Shown piece by piece: positions 33,048-42,430 of a stretch of 64,000 bases of DNA (positions are counted from its first letter, which is position 1; each line of letters begins with the position of its first letter). Origin of the DNA: DATBDE01 sp036270095 (GTDB lineage Bacteria > Actinomycetota > Thermoleophilia > Solirubrobacterales > Solirubrobacteraceae). Under the pieces are notes generated by a model. That model saw only the letters and a program-made list of their open reading frames with translations. It had not been told where the DNA came from and searched no databases. Location: contig DATBDE010000127.1 in assembly GCA_036270095.1 (NCBI GenBank), positions 1 through 64,000 on the forward strand, written 5' to 3'. Position numbers and translations under genes: made by a program.

Positions 33048-33656
33048 ATGTGCCCGACCGTCCTCGGCCGCATCCAGACCCGCACGGTGATCCTCATCGG
33101 GCCGGCGATCCTGGGCCTCGTTCTCTCGCTCGCCACCGGCAAGGCGGGCTGGATCGTGCTCATCGGCGTCTACCTGCTGCTCGGCGTGGCGCTGGACACC
33201 GGCTTCTACCCCTTCGTCATCCGCTGGCAGCCGCCGTGGCTGACCTTCGTGCTGGCGCTGGCCGAGTTCGTCCTCCTCTACGTGCTCTCCCAGGTGCTCG
33301 AGATCGGCCTGTCGCCGGTGCAGGCGATCGTCTTCTACTGGGTCAGCTGGGTCATCGCGATCACCACGAAGATCGTCGTGCTCCCGATCCTCTCGCTGAG
33401 CTGGATCGAGAACGCGGGCGAGTTCCGCGCCACCGGCTGGGCCGTGGTGGCCCAGAGCGCGCCGGTCTCCGCCGTCGCATTAGCGGCCGTCCCGGTCGAG
33501 CCGTCGGCGCTGGCGCGGGAGTTCGCGGCCGAGGGCGCCCTGCCTCGCGCGGTGCGCAACGCCGCTTCGCCGTCGACGCTGGACGCGATCCCGGAGGAGC
33601 TGCGGATCGCAGCAGCCGGACGACGGAGGGCGGGCACGGAAGGCGAGCCCGGATGA
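33048..33656 (+). CDS. Membrane protein of unknown function
   Basis: This 202-residue protein has about four hydrophobic helices (near 13-30, 34-52, 64-84, 92-112) and a soluble C-terminal tail of about 65 residues rich in Ala and Glu. I do not recognise a family. It begins 2 bases after the flavoprotein gene and should be co-expressed with it. Tryptophans and a central VSWVIAITTKIVVLP segment are notable. A strong inverted repeat lies across its 3' end. Confidence 0.7.
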   Translation: MCPTVLGRIQTRTVILIGPAILGLVLSLATGKAGWIVLIGVYLLLGVALDTGFYPFVIRWQPPWLTFVLALAEFVLLYVLSQVLEIGLSPVQAIVFYWVSWVIAITTKIVVLPILSLSWIENAGEFRATGWAVVAQSAPVSAVALAAVPVEPSALAREFAAEGALPRAVRNAASPSTLDAIPEELRIAAAGRRRAGTEGEPG

Positions 33657-33675
33657 GCGAGCGTGCCCGCCCTCC
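33625..33675. terminator. Inverted repeat at the convergent gene ends
   Basis: GGAGGGCGGGCACG (33625-33638) pairs perfectly with CGTGCCCGCCCTCC (33662-33675), a 14-bp stem with a 23-base loop. It overlaps the last codons of the plus-strand membrane protein and lies 28 bases before the end of the minus-strand GMC gene. It could terminate both transcripts. Confidence 0.55.
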
Positions 33676-33702
33676 GCGGGTGCGGCCGCCGTCCTTACGT
33701 CG

Positions 33703-35340
33703 CTAGGCGGAGACCGTCGCCGGCGTCGCCGCCGCCGGGTCCTCGGCGGGCAGGAGCGGGCGCCCGAGCATGAGGTCGGCGGCGCGCTCGGCCACCATGA
33801 CGACCGGCGCATGGGTGTTGCCCGAGGTGATCGAGGGCAGCGACGAGGCGTCGACCACGCGCAGGCCGTCGACGCCGCGTACGCGCAGCTCGGGGTCGAG
33901 CACGCCGTCGCCCTCGGCGCCCATCCGGCACGTGCACGCCGGGTGGTAGGTGTGCTGGCACTCGGCGCGGATCCATGCCTCGAGCTGCTCGTCGCTGGCC
34001 ACGCCCGGGCCGGGGTCGAGGTTGCGCCTGGCGGCGGCGCCCAGCGGCCCCGTGGCGGCGAGCTCGCGGGCGAAGCGGCACGCGGCCACCATCGCCGCCA
34101 TCTCGGCCGGGTCGGCGAGCCAGTTGAGGCTGATCGCGGGCGGCGCCGACGGGTCGGCGGACCGCAGGCGCACCGCGCCCTCGCTACGCGGGCCCACGTA
34201 GGACGGCGCCAGCGTGAACGCGCTGCCCGGGAAGGTGCGGAAGCCGTTGTCGTAGTAGTAGGCGCCGCCGAACAGGATCTGGAAGTCGGGCGCCGGGCCG
34301 TCGGTGGCGATGCGGGTGTGGATGGCCGCCTCACCGACGTTGGAGGTCAGCTTGCCGCGGCCGCGCCCGAGCACGTACTCGACGAGATAGCGCGGGTGGG
34401 TGGCGTCGAAGAGGGTGTCGGTCTCGTCGGTCTCCCAGGTCAGGGTCGGCATCGGGTGGTCGATCAGGTGCCGGCCCACGTGGGGCGCGGCCAGCCGCGG
34501 CTCGATCCCCACCGCCCGCAGGTCCTCGGCCGGCCCGATGCCCGAGAGCATGAGCAGCTGCGGGGAGTTGTAGGCGCCCGCGCACAGGATCACCTCGCCC
34601 TCGGCCCGCGCCGTCTCGCGCCGCCCGTCGCCGCGGTCGTACTCGACGCCGACCGCGCGGTCGCCCTCGAACAGGATCCGGCTGGCCTGGGCGCCGGTGA
34701 CCACGTCGAGGTTGTCGCGCTCCTTGCGCACCGGATGCAGGAACGCGTCGGCCGCGCTCCAACGCCGCCCGCGCTTCTGGGTCACCTGGACCACGCCGGC
34801 GCCCTCCTGCTCGGCGCCGTTGAAGTCGTCAGTGGCGGGCACGCCGAGCTGTCCGGCGGAGGCGACGAAGCGGTCGGCCAGGCCCGAGACCCACACCGGG
34901 TCGACGACGCTCAGCGGCCCGGCGCTGTTGTGGTACGGCGCGCCGAGGCGGCCGTTGCCCTCCGAGCGCTTGAAGTACGGCAGCACCTCGGGGTAGGACC
35001 AGCCCGGGACCCCGCGCTCGCTGGCCCAGGCGTCGAACACCGAGCGGTGCCCGCGCATGTAGATCATCGCGTTCATCGAGCTCGACCCGCCCAGCGAGCG
35101 CCCGCGGGGCAGGAAGATCGAGCGCCCGATCAGCGACGCCTCGGGCTCGGAGACGTACTGCCAGTCCAGGTCGGTGCGGAACTGCTTGGCAAACCCGACC
35201 GGGATGCGGATGTTGACCTTGCGGTCCGACCCGCCCGCCTCGAGCAGCAGCACGCGGTGAGACGGGTCCTCGCTCAGGCGGTTGGCCAGCGTGCACCCGG
35301 CCGACCCGGCTCCGACGATCACGTAGCGGTGGCTGGCCAT
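33703..35340 (-). CDS. GMC-family oxidoreductase (choline dehydrogenase-like)
   Basis: This 545-residue FAD enzyme has the N-terminal FAD motif VIVGAGSAGCTLANRLSE, GMC signature 1 (RGRSLGGSSSMNAMIYMRG, shown at RSLGGSSSMN) and signature 2 (GAYNSPQLLMLSGIGP). The C-terminal catalytic His/Asn pair is in HTYHPACTCRMG and SGNTHAPVVM. It oxidises an alcohol, possibly choline or another polyol or alkanol, to the aldehyde. A frameshifted TetR gene is divergent from it and may have been its regulator. TACGGT lies 11 bases before the ATG. Confidence 0.9.
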   Translation of the reverse strand: MASHRYVIVGAGSAGCTLANRLSEDPSHRVLLLEAGGSDRKVNIRIPVGFAKQFRTDLDWQYVSEPEASLIGRSIFLPRGRSLGGSSSMNAMIYMRGHRSVFDAWASERGVPGWSYPEVLPYFKRSEGNGRLGAPYHNSAGPLSVVDPVWVSGLADRFVASAGQLGVPATDDFNGAEQEGAGVVQVTQKRGRRWSAADAFLHPVRKERDNLDVVTGAQASRILFEGDRAVGVEYDRGDGRRETARAEGEVILCAGAYNSPQLLMLSGIGPAEDLRAVGIEPRLAAPHVGRHLIDHPMPTLTWETDETDTLFDATHPRYLVEYVLGRGRGKLTSNVGEAAIHTRIATDGPAPDFQILFGGAYYYDNGFRTFPGSAFTLAPSYVGPRSEGAVRLRSADPSAPPAISLNWLADPAEMAAMVAACRFARELAATGPLGAAARRNLDPGPGVASDEQLEAWIRAECQHTYHPACTCRMGAEGDGVLDPELRVRGVDGLRVVDASSLPSITSGNTHAPVVMVAERAADLMLGRPLLPAEDPAAATPATVSA

Positions 35341-35472
35341 CGCTGTCGGCGACCGTACCAGGGACGCGTGGCTAGAGTACGTGATGTCCTCAAAGCACCG
35401 GTTTTCGGGAGGACACACCGCTGGGAGGGCGCCCCGCTTCCGCGCGGCCGCCACAACCTCAGCGCTCACGCC

Positions 35473-36098
35473 GTGCGCTCGTCGCAGCGCGACCGGCTGC
35501 TGCGCGCGATGATCGGGCTCGTCGGCGAGCACGGCTATGCCGATACCTCCGTGCCCATGGTCGTGTCCGCCGCGCGCGTCTCGCGCTCGAGCTTCTACGC
35601 CCTCTTCGCCAACAAGACCGACTGCTTCATCGCCGCCTGCGACGAGGAGTCCAGCGGCATGCTGAAGCTGATGCTCGAGGCCGGGGCCGAAGAGGACTGG
35701 CTGCGGGCCGCGCGGCGGGGGATGGAGCGCTACCTGAAGTGGTGGCAGCGCCATCCGGCGTTCTCACGCGCGTATTCGTCGAGCTCCCGGCCGCGGGCAG
35801 CCGCGCCGTCCGCCAGCGCGACCGCCAGTACGCCCGCTACCGCAAGCTGTTCGCGGCGCTCGGCGAGCGCGCCCGCGAGGAGCAGCCCGAGCTGGCGCCG
35901 CTCTCGCCGCTGGCCACGCGGCTGATCGTCGCCGGCATCACCGAGGTGGTGGCCGAGGAGGTCCGCGCCGGGCGCATCGGCGGCCTCGACGCCCTGGCCG
36001 ACGCCCTGCTGTACCTGGTGCTGCGGCTGCTGGCCGACGACGCCACCGCCGAGCGGGCGGTATCGAAGCGCCGGCTGCGCCTCGCTAGCGCGCGCTGA
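35473..36098 (+). pseudogene. TetR/AcrR-family regulator, frameshifted
   Basis: The first frame has a TetR helix-turn-helix (RLLRAMIGLVGEHGYADTSVPMVVSAARVSRSSFYALF in part: VSAARVSRSSFYALFANKTD) and reads to HPAFSRAY near 35768. The protein then continues as FVELPAAGSRAVRQRDRQYARY in another frame to the stop at 36098. Adding one base (TA to TAC) restores a single product of normal TetR length. The true N-terminus probably lies further upstream (WEGAPLPRGRHNL is in frame from about 35427), but no canonical start is visible there, so a second fault is possible. It is divergent from the GMC oxidoreductase. Confidence 0.75.
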
Positions 36099-38934
36099 GG
36101 GCCGGAGAGCTCCAGGCGAAGCGGGTCACGTCGGTCCGCGGCGCCAGGGCGCCCGGGCGCGTCCCGCGGCGCACGAACACGATCGGCGCCGGGGCCGTGC
36201 GCGCGATGTCCGAGCGCGTGGGGCCGAGGCCCTCCTGACGCCAGCGCTCGGACAGCCCGACCACGAGCAGGCCCGCGCCCTTGGCCGCGTCCTCCACGCC
36301 GGCCTCGCCGGGCTCGGCCAGCACCGGCTCGGCGGTGACGCCCGCGAAGCGCTGCACGAGCAGCGACGCGTTGGCCAGCGAGCGCTGGCCCTCGGCCGTG
36401 CCGAGCAGCTGCAGCGGCGCCTTGGTCGCCGCCGCAAGCCACGCGCCCAGCTCCAGCGCGGCCCAGTCGTGCTCGGCCCCGCCGAAGGGCACGAGCACCG
36501 GCTTGTCGGGCCCGGGCAGCACCACGCCCTGCTCGCGCGCCACGAGCACCGCGACGTCGGCGGGTGACTCGCGCAGCAGGGCACCGACGTCGCCCCGTGG
36601 CACGCCCACGCCGAGCAGCGGGCGACGCCCGTCGGTGAGCACGAGGTCGACCTCCTCGGCCGCCGAGAGCTTGACCAGGTCCTGCCCTGGCCGCGCTGAG
36701 GTCAGCGCCACCGAGCGCGCCGCCACACCGCGCTGCAGCAGTTCGAGCCGCGCCTTCGCGGCCGCATTGGAAGCGTCGGTGAGCAGCCGCTGCTCGGTCT
36801 GCAGGCCGCCGCGTACGCCGGCGCTGCGCGGCGGGCGCAGCACGCGTGCGATGATGAGCTCGCGCCGGGGCTTGGACTGGGCCAGGGGCTCGGCCAGGGC
36901 CAGGAGCTGCACCAGCGCGCTGTCGGTCTGGGGCGCGATGAGGATCGAGTGCTCGGGCACCGGCACGGGCGAGTCGGCGTGGGACTCGCGCTTGGCCACC
37001 ACGAGCTCCTCCTCCACCGGCGCGCCGAACTCGTTGCGCGGGTCGAGGAGGCGCAGCGCAGGGCCGGCCATGAACGTCGTGATCAGCGCCATGATCACCA
37101 GGGCCGCGAACAGCGCGGGCGAGATCACGCCCTTCTCCAGCGCCAGGTTGAGCACGATGAGCTCGGTCAGCCCACGCGTGTTCATCAGCGCGCCGAGCAC
37201 GCCCGACTCCTTCCAGCTCAGCCCGGTCACCCGCGCGGCCAGGACCGTCCCGCCAAACTTGCCCGCGATGGCGACGACGAGCAGCCCGGCCGTAAGCGCC
37301 ACCAGCGGCCACGAGTCCAGCAGCAGCATGTTCGTGCGCAGCCCGGTGTAGGTGAAGAAGAGGGGCAGCAGGAGGACGACGACGAAGTCCTCCACGCGGC
37401 GGGTGACGTCCTCGGTCAGGCCGGCGTGGCGGGGCATGACCGCGCCCATCACGAAGGCGCCGAAGATCACCGCGACGCCGATCTCCTCGGTCAGGTAGGC
37501 GGAGATGAGCACGCCCGCGAAGATGGCCATGATCCAGCCGACGGGCACGCGGCCGGCCTCGTCATAGGCGGTGGCGGCGCGGGCGAGCAGGCGCCGGGCG
37601 CCGAACACCATGAGCAGCAGGAACGCCGCGGCCAGGCCGATCGTCTTGGCCACGTCGCCGAACGAGCCGCTGGCCGCGGCGACCGCGGAGGCCAGGGCGA
37701 TCAGGAACCAGGCCGAGATGTCGTCGATGGCCGCGCTGGCCAGCGCCAGGGCTCCCATCGGCCGCTTGAGCATCCGGCGCTCGACGATGATCCGCGCCAG
37801 CACCGGGAAGGCCGTGATCGACATCGAGACGCCCATGAACAGGGCGAAGGCGACGAACGGCTTGTCCGGGCCCACGAGGGCGAAGATCGGCAGCGCCGCC
37901 AGCAGTCCCAGCGCCATGGGCACGAACACGCCGGTGTTCGACACGGCCACCGCCTGCGTGACCCGGCCGCGCAGCTGGCTCGGGTCGAGCTCGAGCCCGA
38001 CCAGGAACACGTAGAAGATCAGCCCGAGGTTGGCGACGATGCCGATGATCGGGACGATGTCGCTAGGGAAGATCGCCGCCTCGACGCTGGGGAACAGCGC
38101 GCCCAGCAGCGTGGGCCCGAGGGCGATCCCCGCCACGACCTCGCCCATAACCCGCGGCTGGCGCAGGCGCACGGCCAGCCAGCCGAATGCGCGCGCCACC
38201 AGCATCACCACCGCGATGGCGAGGAAGAACGCTGCCACGGCGTTGGCGGCCTCGCGCGTGCGTGTGGCGGTGACGGTCTGGGGGCCGATCGCGAGCGTCA
38301 GCGTGCGGTCCGTGGCCGTGCCCGCCACCGGCGCCGACCCGCCGCGTATGCACTGCACGCGCCCCGCCAGGTTGCCGTCCTTGTAGACGAGCGTCCCGCG
38401 CTTCGCGCCCCCGGCCGTCACGGCGACCGCCGAGCCGCCGTCCAGCGTGATGGCGTTGCCGAGGCAGGTCGAGCGCGGGGAGATCGTGTAGCCGTAGGCC
38501 ACGCTGCCGGGCGCGCGCGGCTTGGGCGCGCCCGGCGTGGGCGGCTCGCGCTTGAGCGTCCCCGCCGCCGGCGCCCCGGCGACCGTACCGGCCAGGCGGC
38601 CGGAGGTGGCGTGGGCATCGAGCTGGCCCGAGGCCCCGTTCTGGCAGCTCACGCCGCCGGTCAGGCGTCCGTCCTTGAAGCGCAGGTTCCCGCCCGCCGA
38701 GCCCTGCACCGCCTCGAGGTCGACGAACTTCCCGGACTGGCTCAGGTTGACCTGCTTGCCCAGGCAGCCGTTCGGAGGGACGAGGTCGTAGCCGCCGGCG
38801 ATGCTGGGCTGCGCCTTGGGCTTGGGCACGACCGCGAGCACGATCACCGCTACCGCGCCGACGGCCAGCGCAAGCAGGGTGTAGTACGCGATCAGGCGCC
38901 CACGGGGGACAGCGCGCGGGGGAGCCTCGTCCAT
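36085..38934 (-). CDS. Cation/proton antiporter with duplicated exodomain and USP domains
   Basis: This 949-residue protein has a signal-anchor helix (about 13-35) and two tandem repeats of about 75 residues outside the membrane (each with a CLG and a second Cys: GCLGKQVNL and TCLGNAITL). A KefB/NhaP-like exchanger of about 12 helices follows (about 225-640; GEVVAGIALGPTLLG, AAIDDISAW, MNTRGLTELIVLN), then two C-terminal universal-stress-type domains (about 660-930). The exchanger should move K+ or Na+ against H+. The N-terminal duplicated domain is unusual for this family. It is divergent from a membrane Ser/Thr kinase, 58 bases apart, which may regulate it. Confidence 0.88.
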   Translation of the reverse strand: MDEAPPRAVPRGRLIAYYTLLALAVGAVAVIVLAVVPKPKAQPSIAGGYDLVPPNGCLGKQVNLSQSGKFVDLEAVQGSAGGNLRFKDGRLTGGVSCQNGASGQLDAHATSGRLAGTVAGAPAAGTLKREPPTPGAPKPRAPGSVAYGYTISPRSTCLGNAITLDGGSAVAVTAGGAKRGTLVYKDGNLAGRVQCIRGGSAPVAGTATDRTLTLAIGPQTVTATRTREAANAVAAFFLAIAVVMLVARAFGWLAVRLRQPRVMGEVVAGIALGPTLLGALFPSVEAAIFPSDIVPIIGIVANLGLIFYVFLVGLELDPSQLRGRVTQAVAVSNTGVFVPMALGLLAALPIFALVGPDKPFVAFALFMGVSMSITAFPVLARIIVERRMLKRPMGALALASAAIDDISAWFLIALASAVAAASGSFGDVAKTIGLAAAFLLLMVFGARRLLARAATAYDEAGRVPVGWIMAIFAGVLISAYLTEEIGVAVIFGAFVMGAVMPRHAGLTEDVTRRVEDFVVVLLLPLFFTYTGLRTNMLLLDSWPLVALTAGLLVVAIAGKFGGTVLAARVTGLSWKESGVLGALMNTRGLTELIVLNLALEKGVISPALFAALVIMALITTFMAGPALRLLDPRNEFGAPVEEELVVAKRESHADSPVPVPEHSILIAPQTDSALVQLLALAEPLAQSKPRRELIIARVLRPPRSAGVRGGLQTEQRLLTDASNAAAKARLELLQRGVAARSVALTSARPGQDLVKLSAAEEVDLVLTDGRRPLLGVGVPRGDVGALLRESPADVAVLVAREQGVVLPGPDKPVLVPFGGAEHDWAALELGAWLAAATKAPLQLLGTAEGQRSLANASLLVQRFAGVTAEPVLAEPGEAGVEDAAKGAGLLVVGLSERWRQEGLGPTRSDIARTAPAPIVFVRRGTRPGALAPRTDVTRFAWSSPALSAR

Positions 38935-38992
38935 GGGCGGGAGAACGTACCGGGGGTTGCCGACAACCGTCGCGGGACGCGATGATCGTCCC

Positions 38993-40582
38993 ATGGCGGA
39001 CCTGGGCGCCGGCACGGAATTCGCCGGACACCGCATAGAGGAGGTCATCGGGCGGGGCGGGATGGGCGTCGTCTACCGGGCGATCGACCTCAACCTGGAC
39101 CGCGAGGTGGCGGTCAAGGTCATCGCCCCGCAGCTGGCCGGGGACGAGGACTTCCGCGCCCGGTTCCGGCGCGAGTGGCGCCTGGCCGCCTCGATCCGCC
39201 ACCCGCACGTGGCGATGATCTACCGCGCCGGCGACGAGGACGGCCAGATGTATGTCTCGATGGACTACATCCGCGGCACCGACCTGCGGGCGATGATCGA
39301 CCACCAGGGCGCGCTGGAGCCGCGGGAGGCGGCCGGGATCATCGAGCAGGTCGCGGGCGCGTTGGACGCGGCCCACGCCGCCGGGCTCGTCCACCGCGAC
39401 ATCAAGCCCGCCAACATCCTCATCGCCCAGCGCGACGGCTACGCGGATGCCTACCTGACCGACTTCGGGCTCAGCAAGCAGCTGCGCTCCGGCACGACGG
39501 CGCTGACGAAGACCGGCATGTTCGTCGGCACGGTCGACTACGTGGCGCCCGAGCAGCTGCGCGGCGACCCCGTCGACGCGCGCGCCGACATCTACTCGCT
39601 GGGCTGCGTGCTCTACGAGGCGCTGACCGGCGACATCCCGTTCCCGCGCGATTCCGAGCCGGCGAAGATGTGGGCCCACGTATCCGAGCCGCCGCCGTCG
39701 GTGCGTGCGCGCCGCCCTGACTTGTCCGGGGAGCTCGACGACGTTCTCCGCCGGGCGATGGCCAAGGACCCTGATGATCGCTTCCCGTCGGCCGGCGATC
39801 TCGGCCGCGGGGCGGTCGCCGCGGTCGCCGGGCGCGCGCTGCCGGCGGTGGAGCGCAGCGTGGCCACCGGCGACGCTGCGCCGGACACCAGCGTGAGCCC
39901 GCGGCAGCGGCCGGTCGAGAGCCCGCCGGCGCCGGCGCAGCCGACCGTGATCCCGACGCCCGCGGCGGCCGCCCCGCCGCCTCCGCCGCCCGCGCCGCCT
40001 CCGGCCGTCCCGTACCAGGCCGCGGCGGCGAGCGCACCGCCCCCGGACGCACGCAGCGGCGGCGGCAACCGGCGCATCCTGCTCATCCTCGGCGGCGCCG
40101 CCCTCGGCGTGATCGTGCTCGTGGCGATCGTGCTCGCGGTCAGCAGCGGCGGCGGCTCGACCACGACGACCGGCGCCACGAAGTCCACTCCGAATAAGCC
40201 GCCCCCCACCGCCGACCTTGCCGCGACGTACAGCGCCACGATCGACACCGGCGGCTCGCTGAAGCTCAACCTCAGCGGCACGCGCTCCGAGCTCGTCCAC
40301 CTCGCCATCAACATGCCGCTGAGCTGCGCCGACGGCACCGACGACACGTTCCGGACGACGTTCCTCTCCCCCACCGACACCCAGGCCATCGACCCCGACG
40401 GGACCTTCACGTTCAAGGGCACGGCCGACGCGGACTCGTTCATCACCGGCGGCAGGGTCACGGTGAACGGGCGGCTGGAGACCAACGGCGCCGGCACGGG
40501 CAACGCGCGCATGGTCGAGAACAGCCGCAAGCACGGGCGCTGCGACTCGAGCATCGGCCGCTGGACGGCCAACGGCAGTTAG
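38993..40582 (+). CDS. Membrane Ser/Thr kinase with extracytoplasmic beta-rich domain
   Basis: This 529-residue protein has a kinase domain (glycine loop IGRGGMGVVY, Lys42, HRDIKPAN from 134, LTDFGLSK, APEQL), a Pro/Ala-rich linker, one helix (about 360-384) and an external domain of about 130 residues. That domain is rich in Thr, Gly and Asp, with GTFTFKG, GRVTVNGRLETNG and two Cys (LSCADG, GRCDSS), and looks like a beta-sandwich. It is not PASTA and not related to the external domain of the kinase at 30048. The ATG gives MADLGAGTEFAGHRIE. It is divergent from the antiporter and convergent with the FHA-propeller gene with no gap. Confidence 0.92.
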   Translation: MADLGAGTEFAGHRIEEVIGRGGMGVVYRAIDLNLDREVAVKVIAPQLAGDEDFRARFRREWRLAASIRHPHVAMIYRAGDEDGQMYVSMDYIRGTDLRAMIDHQGALEPREAAGIIEQVAGALDAAHAAGLVHRDIKPANILIAQRDGYADAYLTDFGLSKQLRSGTTALTKTGMFVGTVDYVAPEQLRGDPVDARADIYSLGCVLYEALTGDIPFPRDSEPAKMWAHVSEPPPSVRARRPDLSGELDDVLRRAMAKDPDDRFPSAGDLGRGAVAAVAGRALPAVERSVATGDAAPDTSVSPRQRPVESPPAPAQPTVIPTPAAAAPPPPPPAPPPAVPYQAAAASAPPPDARSGGGNRRILLILGGAALGVIVLVAIVLAVSSGGGSTTTTGATKSTPNKPPPTADLAATYSATIDTGGSLKLNLSGTRSELVHLAINMPLSCADGTDDTFRTTFLSPTDTQAIDPDGTFTFKGTADADSFITGGRVTVNGRLETNGAGTGNARMVENSRKHGRCDSSIGRWTANGS

Positions 40583-42421
40583 CTAGCTCTGCTGGTGGGG
40601 GACGAGCACCAGCCCGAGCGGGTTGGTGTTCAGTGGCACCGGGAGCGGCACCGGGGAGGAGTCGAGCTCGGCGAGCTTGCCGCTCGGCCCGACGGCCAGG
40701 ACGTGGATGAGGTTGCCGGAGCCCTTGGGCACGATCGCCGCCACCTGGCGCGGCGTGATCACGAACAGGAACTTCCCGTCCTGCGAGAGGTGCACGTTCC
40801 ACGGGTTTCCGCCGCCGGGCAGCTTGACCGTCTGCATCAGGCGCGGGTTGCGCGGGTCCGATCCGACGTCCCACACCGAGAGGTTGTCCGAGCCCGCGTT
40901 GGCGAAGTACAGCCGGCGGCCGTCGCGGCTGACCACGCTCCAGCACGGCAGCACCGCGTCGGGGTCGCGCGTGTGCGACGCGAAGCTCAGCGCGCCGTTG
41001 GGCGCGTAGGCGTAGACCCCGATCGAGTGCAGGTTGGGGAAGCCGGTGTAGAGCACGCCGGGGGTGTGCGGGTTGGCCGACAGCCCGGCCGGCCACACCG
41101 GGCTGAAGCGCTCGCCGTCCGGGAAGGCCGCGGTGGGGACGTTCTGGGGCGAGTTGGGCGCCTCGGTCAGGGAGCCGTTGGACCCGAGCGCGAACGCCCG
41201 CAGCAGCCCCGACTCCTCGGTGGTGAAGACGAGCTTGCCGCCGGGGGCCACGTAGACCTGGGTGGGGGACGAGCGCGGCGGCTCGGTGACCGTCGTGCCG
41301 GTGGGCTCGAGCGATCCGTCGTCCTGGATACGGAAGGTCGTGTAGTTGGGCTCGACCTTTTCCAGATCGCGGACGCCGTCGTGGGCCTTGTTGGCGACGA
41401 TGAGGATGTCGCCGCTGACGCCGACCGAGCCCGGGGCCTTGCCGCCGCTGGGGAACGGCGAGGCCTTGACCGGCTGCAGGCTGCCGTCGGTGGCGATGTG
41501 GAACACGGCGATCGTGTCCGAGCTCTGGTTGACCGCGAACAACAGCGTGTGCTTCGCGTTGACCACGACCTGCTGGTCGGCGTCGAGCACGCCACGGTCC
41601 TGCAGGTCCTTGGAGCCTGAGCCACCGGTGGGATAGGAGGCGAGGCGCAGCGGCTGCAGGCTGCCGGCCTCGTAGCGCAGGGCGAGGATGGCGTTGCCGT
41701 CGGAGGCCGACGAGTTGGTCTCTACGTAGGCCGTGCCGTCGAACGGCGCCGTGACCGGCGTGGCCTGGCGCGTGGCCGAGCCCTGGTTGCGCTCGCTGCC
41801 GCCCTGGGTGAGCACGATGGCGATGGCGGCCGCCGCCACCAGGGCCAGGAGCCCGAGCACGATGGCCCAGAGCCGCAGGCGGCCGCCGCCGGACGGCGGC
41901 GGGGCCGACCGGTCGGGGAACGAGGGCGGGCCCTGCGGCGGTTCGCTCGGGCGCGGGCCGGCGGGCGGCGGCGGGGGTTCGCGGCGCGGCGGCGCGGTCG
42001 AGCCGCTCGGCCCGTTCATCAGCGGGATGGCCAGGGTCTCGGCGCTGCCGCCCATGAGCGGGATCGCCGTCGTACGGGCGCCGCGGTCGACCGACGGCGT
42101 GGGCTTCGCCGACGGCTGGCCCCCGGCGGCGACGAGCTCGAGCGTGGTGTCGCCGAGCTCGATCCGGTCGCCGGGACGCAGCGCTGTGGCCTCGCGTACC
42201 CGCATGCCGTTGACGCGGGTGCCGTTCGAGGACCCGAGGTCCTCGATCACCAGCTCGCCCGACGCCGTGCGCGAGATCCGCGCATGGCGCCGGGACAGCT
42301 CCGGATCGTCCCCGAGGCGGCCGGGATGGGGGGCCTCCCGACCGATCTCCAGCCCGCCGTCGAGGCCGATGCGGCTGCCGGCCGCCGGGCCGGCGAGGAC
42401 GTGGAGGCTGGTATCGGTCAG
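40583..42421 (-). CDS. FHA domain - membrane helix - beta-propeller fusion
   Basis: The protein joins an N-terminal FHA domain, a Pro-rich linker, one helix (about 180-205; LWAIVLGLLALVAAAAIAIVL) and an external seven-bladed-type propeller of about 370 residues (lactonase/YncE-like repeats such as LLFAVNQSSDTIAVFHI, KLVFTTEESGLLRAF). The first canonical start, GTG at 42250, would cut the FHA domain in half. The upstream frame adds SLHVLAGPAAGSRIGLDGGL, EIGREAPHPG and SRRHARI, completing it, and the only usable codon before the in-frame stop is CTG at 42421 (M-TDTSLHVL). About 612 residues. It probably reads phosphorylated kinases inside and binds something outside. Confidence 0.8.
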   Translation of the reverse strand: MTDTSLHVLAGPAAGSRIGLDGGLEIGREAPHPGRLGDDPELSRRHARISRTASGELVIEDLGSSNGTRVNGMRVREATALRPGDRIELGDTTLELVAAGGQPSAKPTPSVDRGARTTAIPLMGGSAETLAIPLMNGPSGSTAPPRREPPPPPAGPRPSEPPQGPPSFPDRSAPPPSGGGRLRLWAIVLGLLALVAAAAIAIVLTQGGSERNQGSATRQATPVTAPFDGTAYVETNSSASDGNAILALRYEAGSLQPLRLASYPTGGSGSKDLQDRGVLDADQQVVVNAKHTLLFAVNQSSDTIAVFHIATDGSLQPVKASPFPSGGKAPGSVGVSGDILIVANKAHDGVRDLEKVEPNYTTFRIQDDGSLEPTGTTVTEPPRSSPTQVYVAPGGKLVFTTEESGLLRAFALGSNGSLTEAPNSPQNVPTAAFPDGERFSPVWPAGLSANPHTPGVLYTGFPNLHSIGVYAYAPNGALSFASHTRDPDAVLPCWSVVSRDGRRLYFANAGSDNLSVWDVGSDPRNPRLMQTVKLPGGGNPWNVHLSQDGKFLFVITPRQVAAIVPKGSGNLIHVLAVGPSGKLAELDSSPVPLPVPLNTNPLGLVLVPHQQS

Positions 42422-42430
42422 GGGCCTAGT

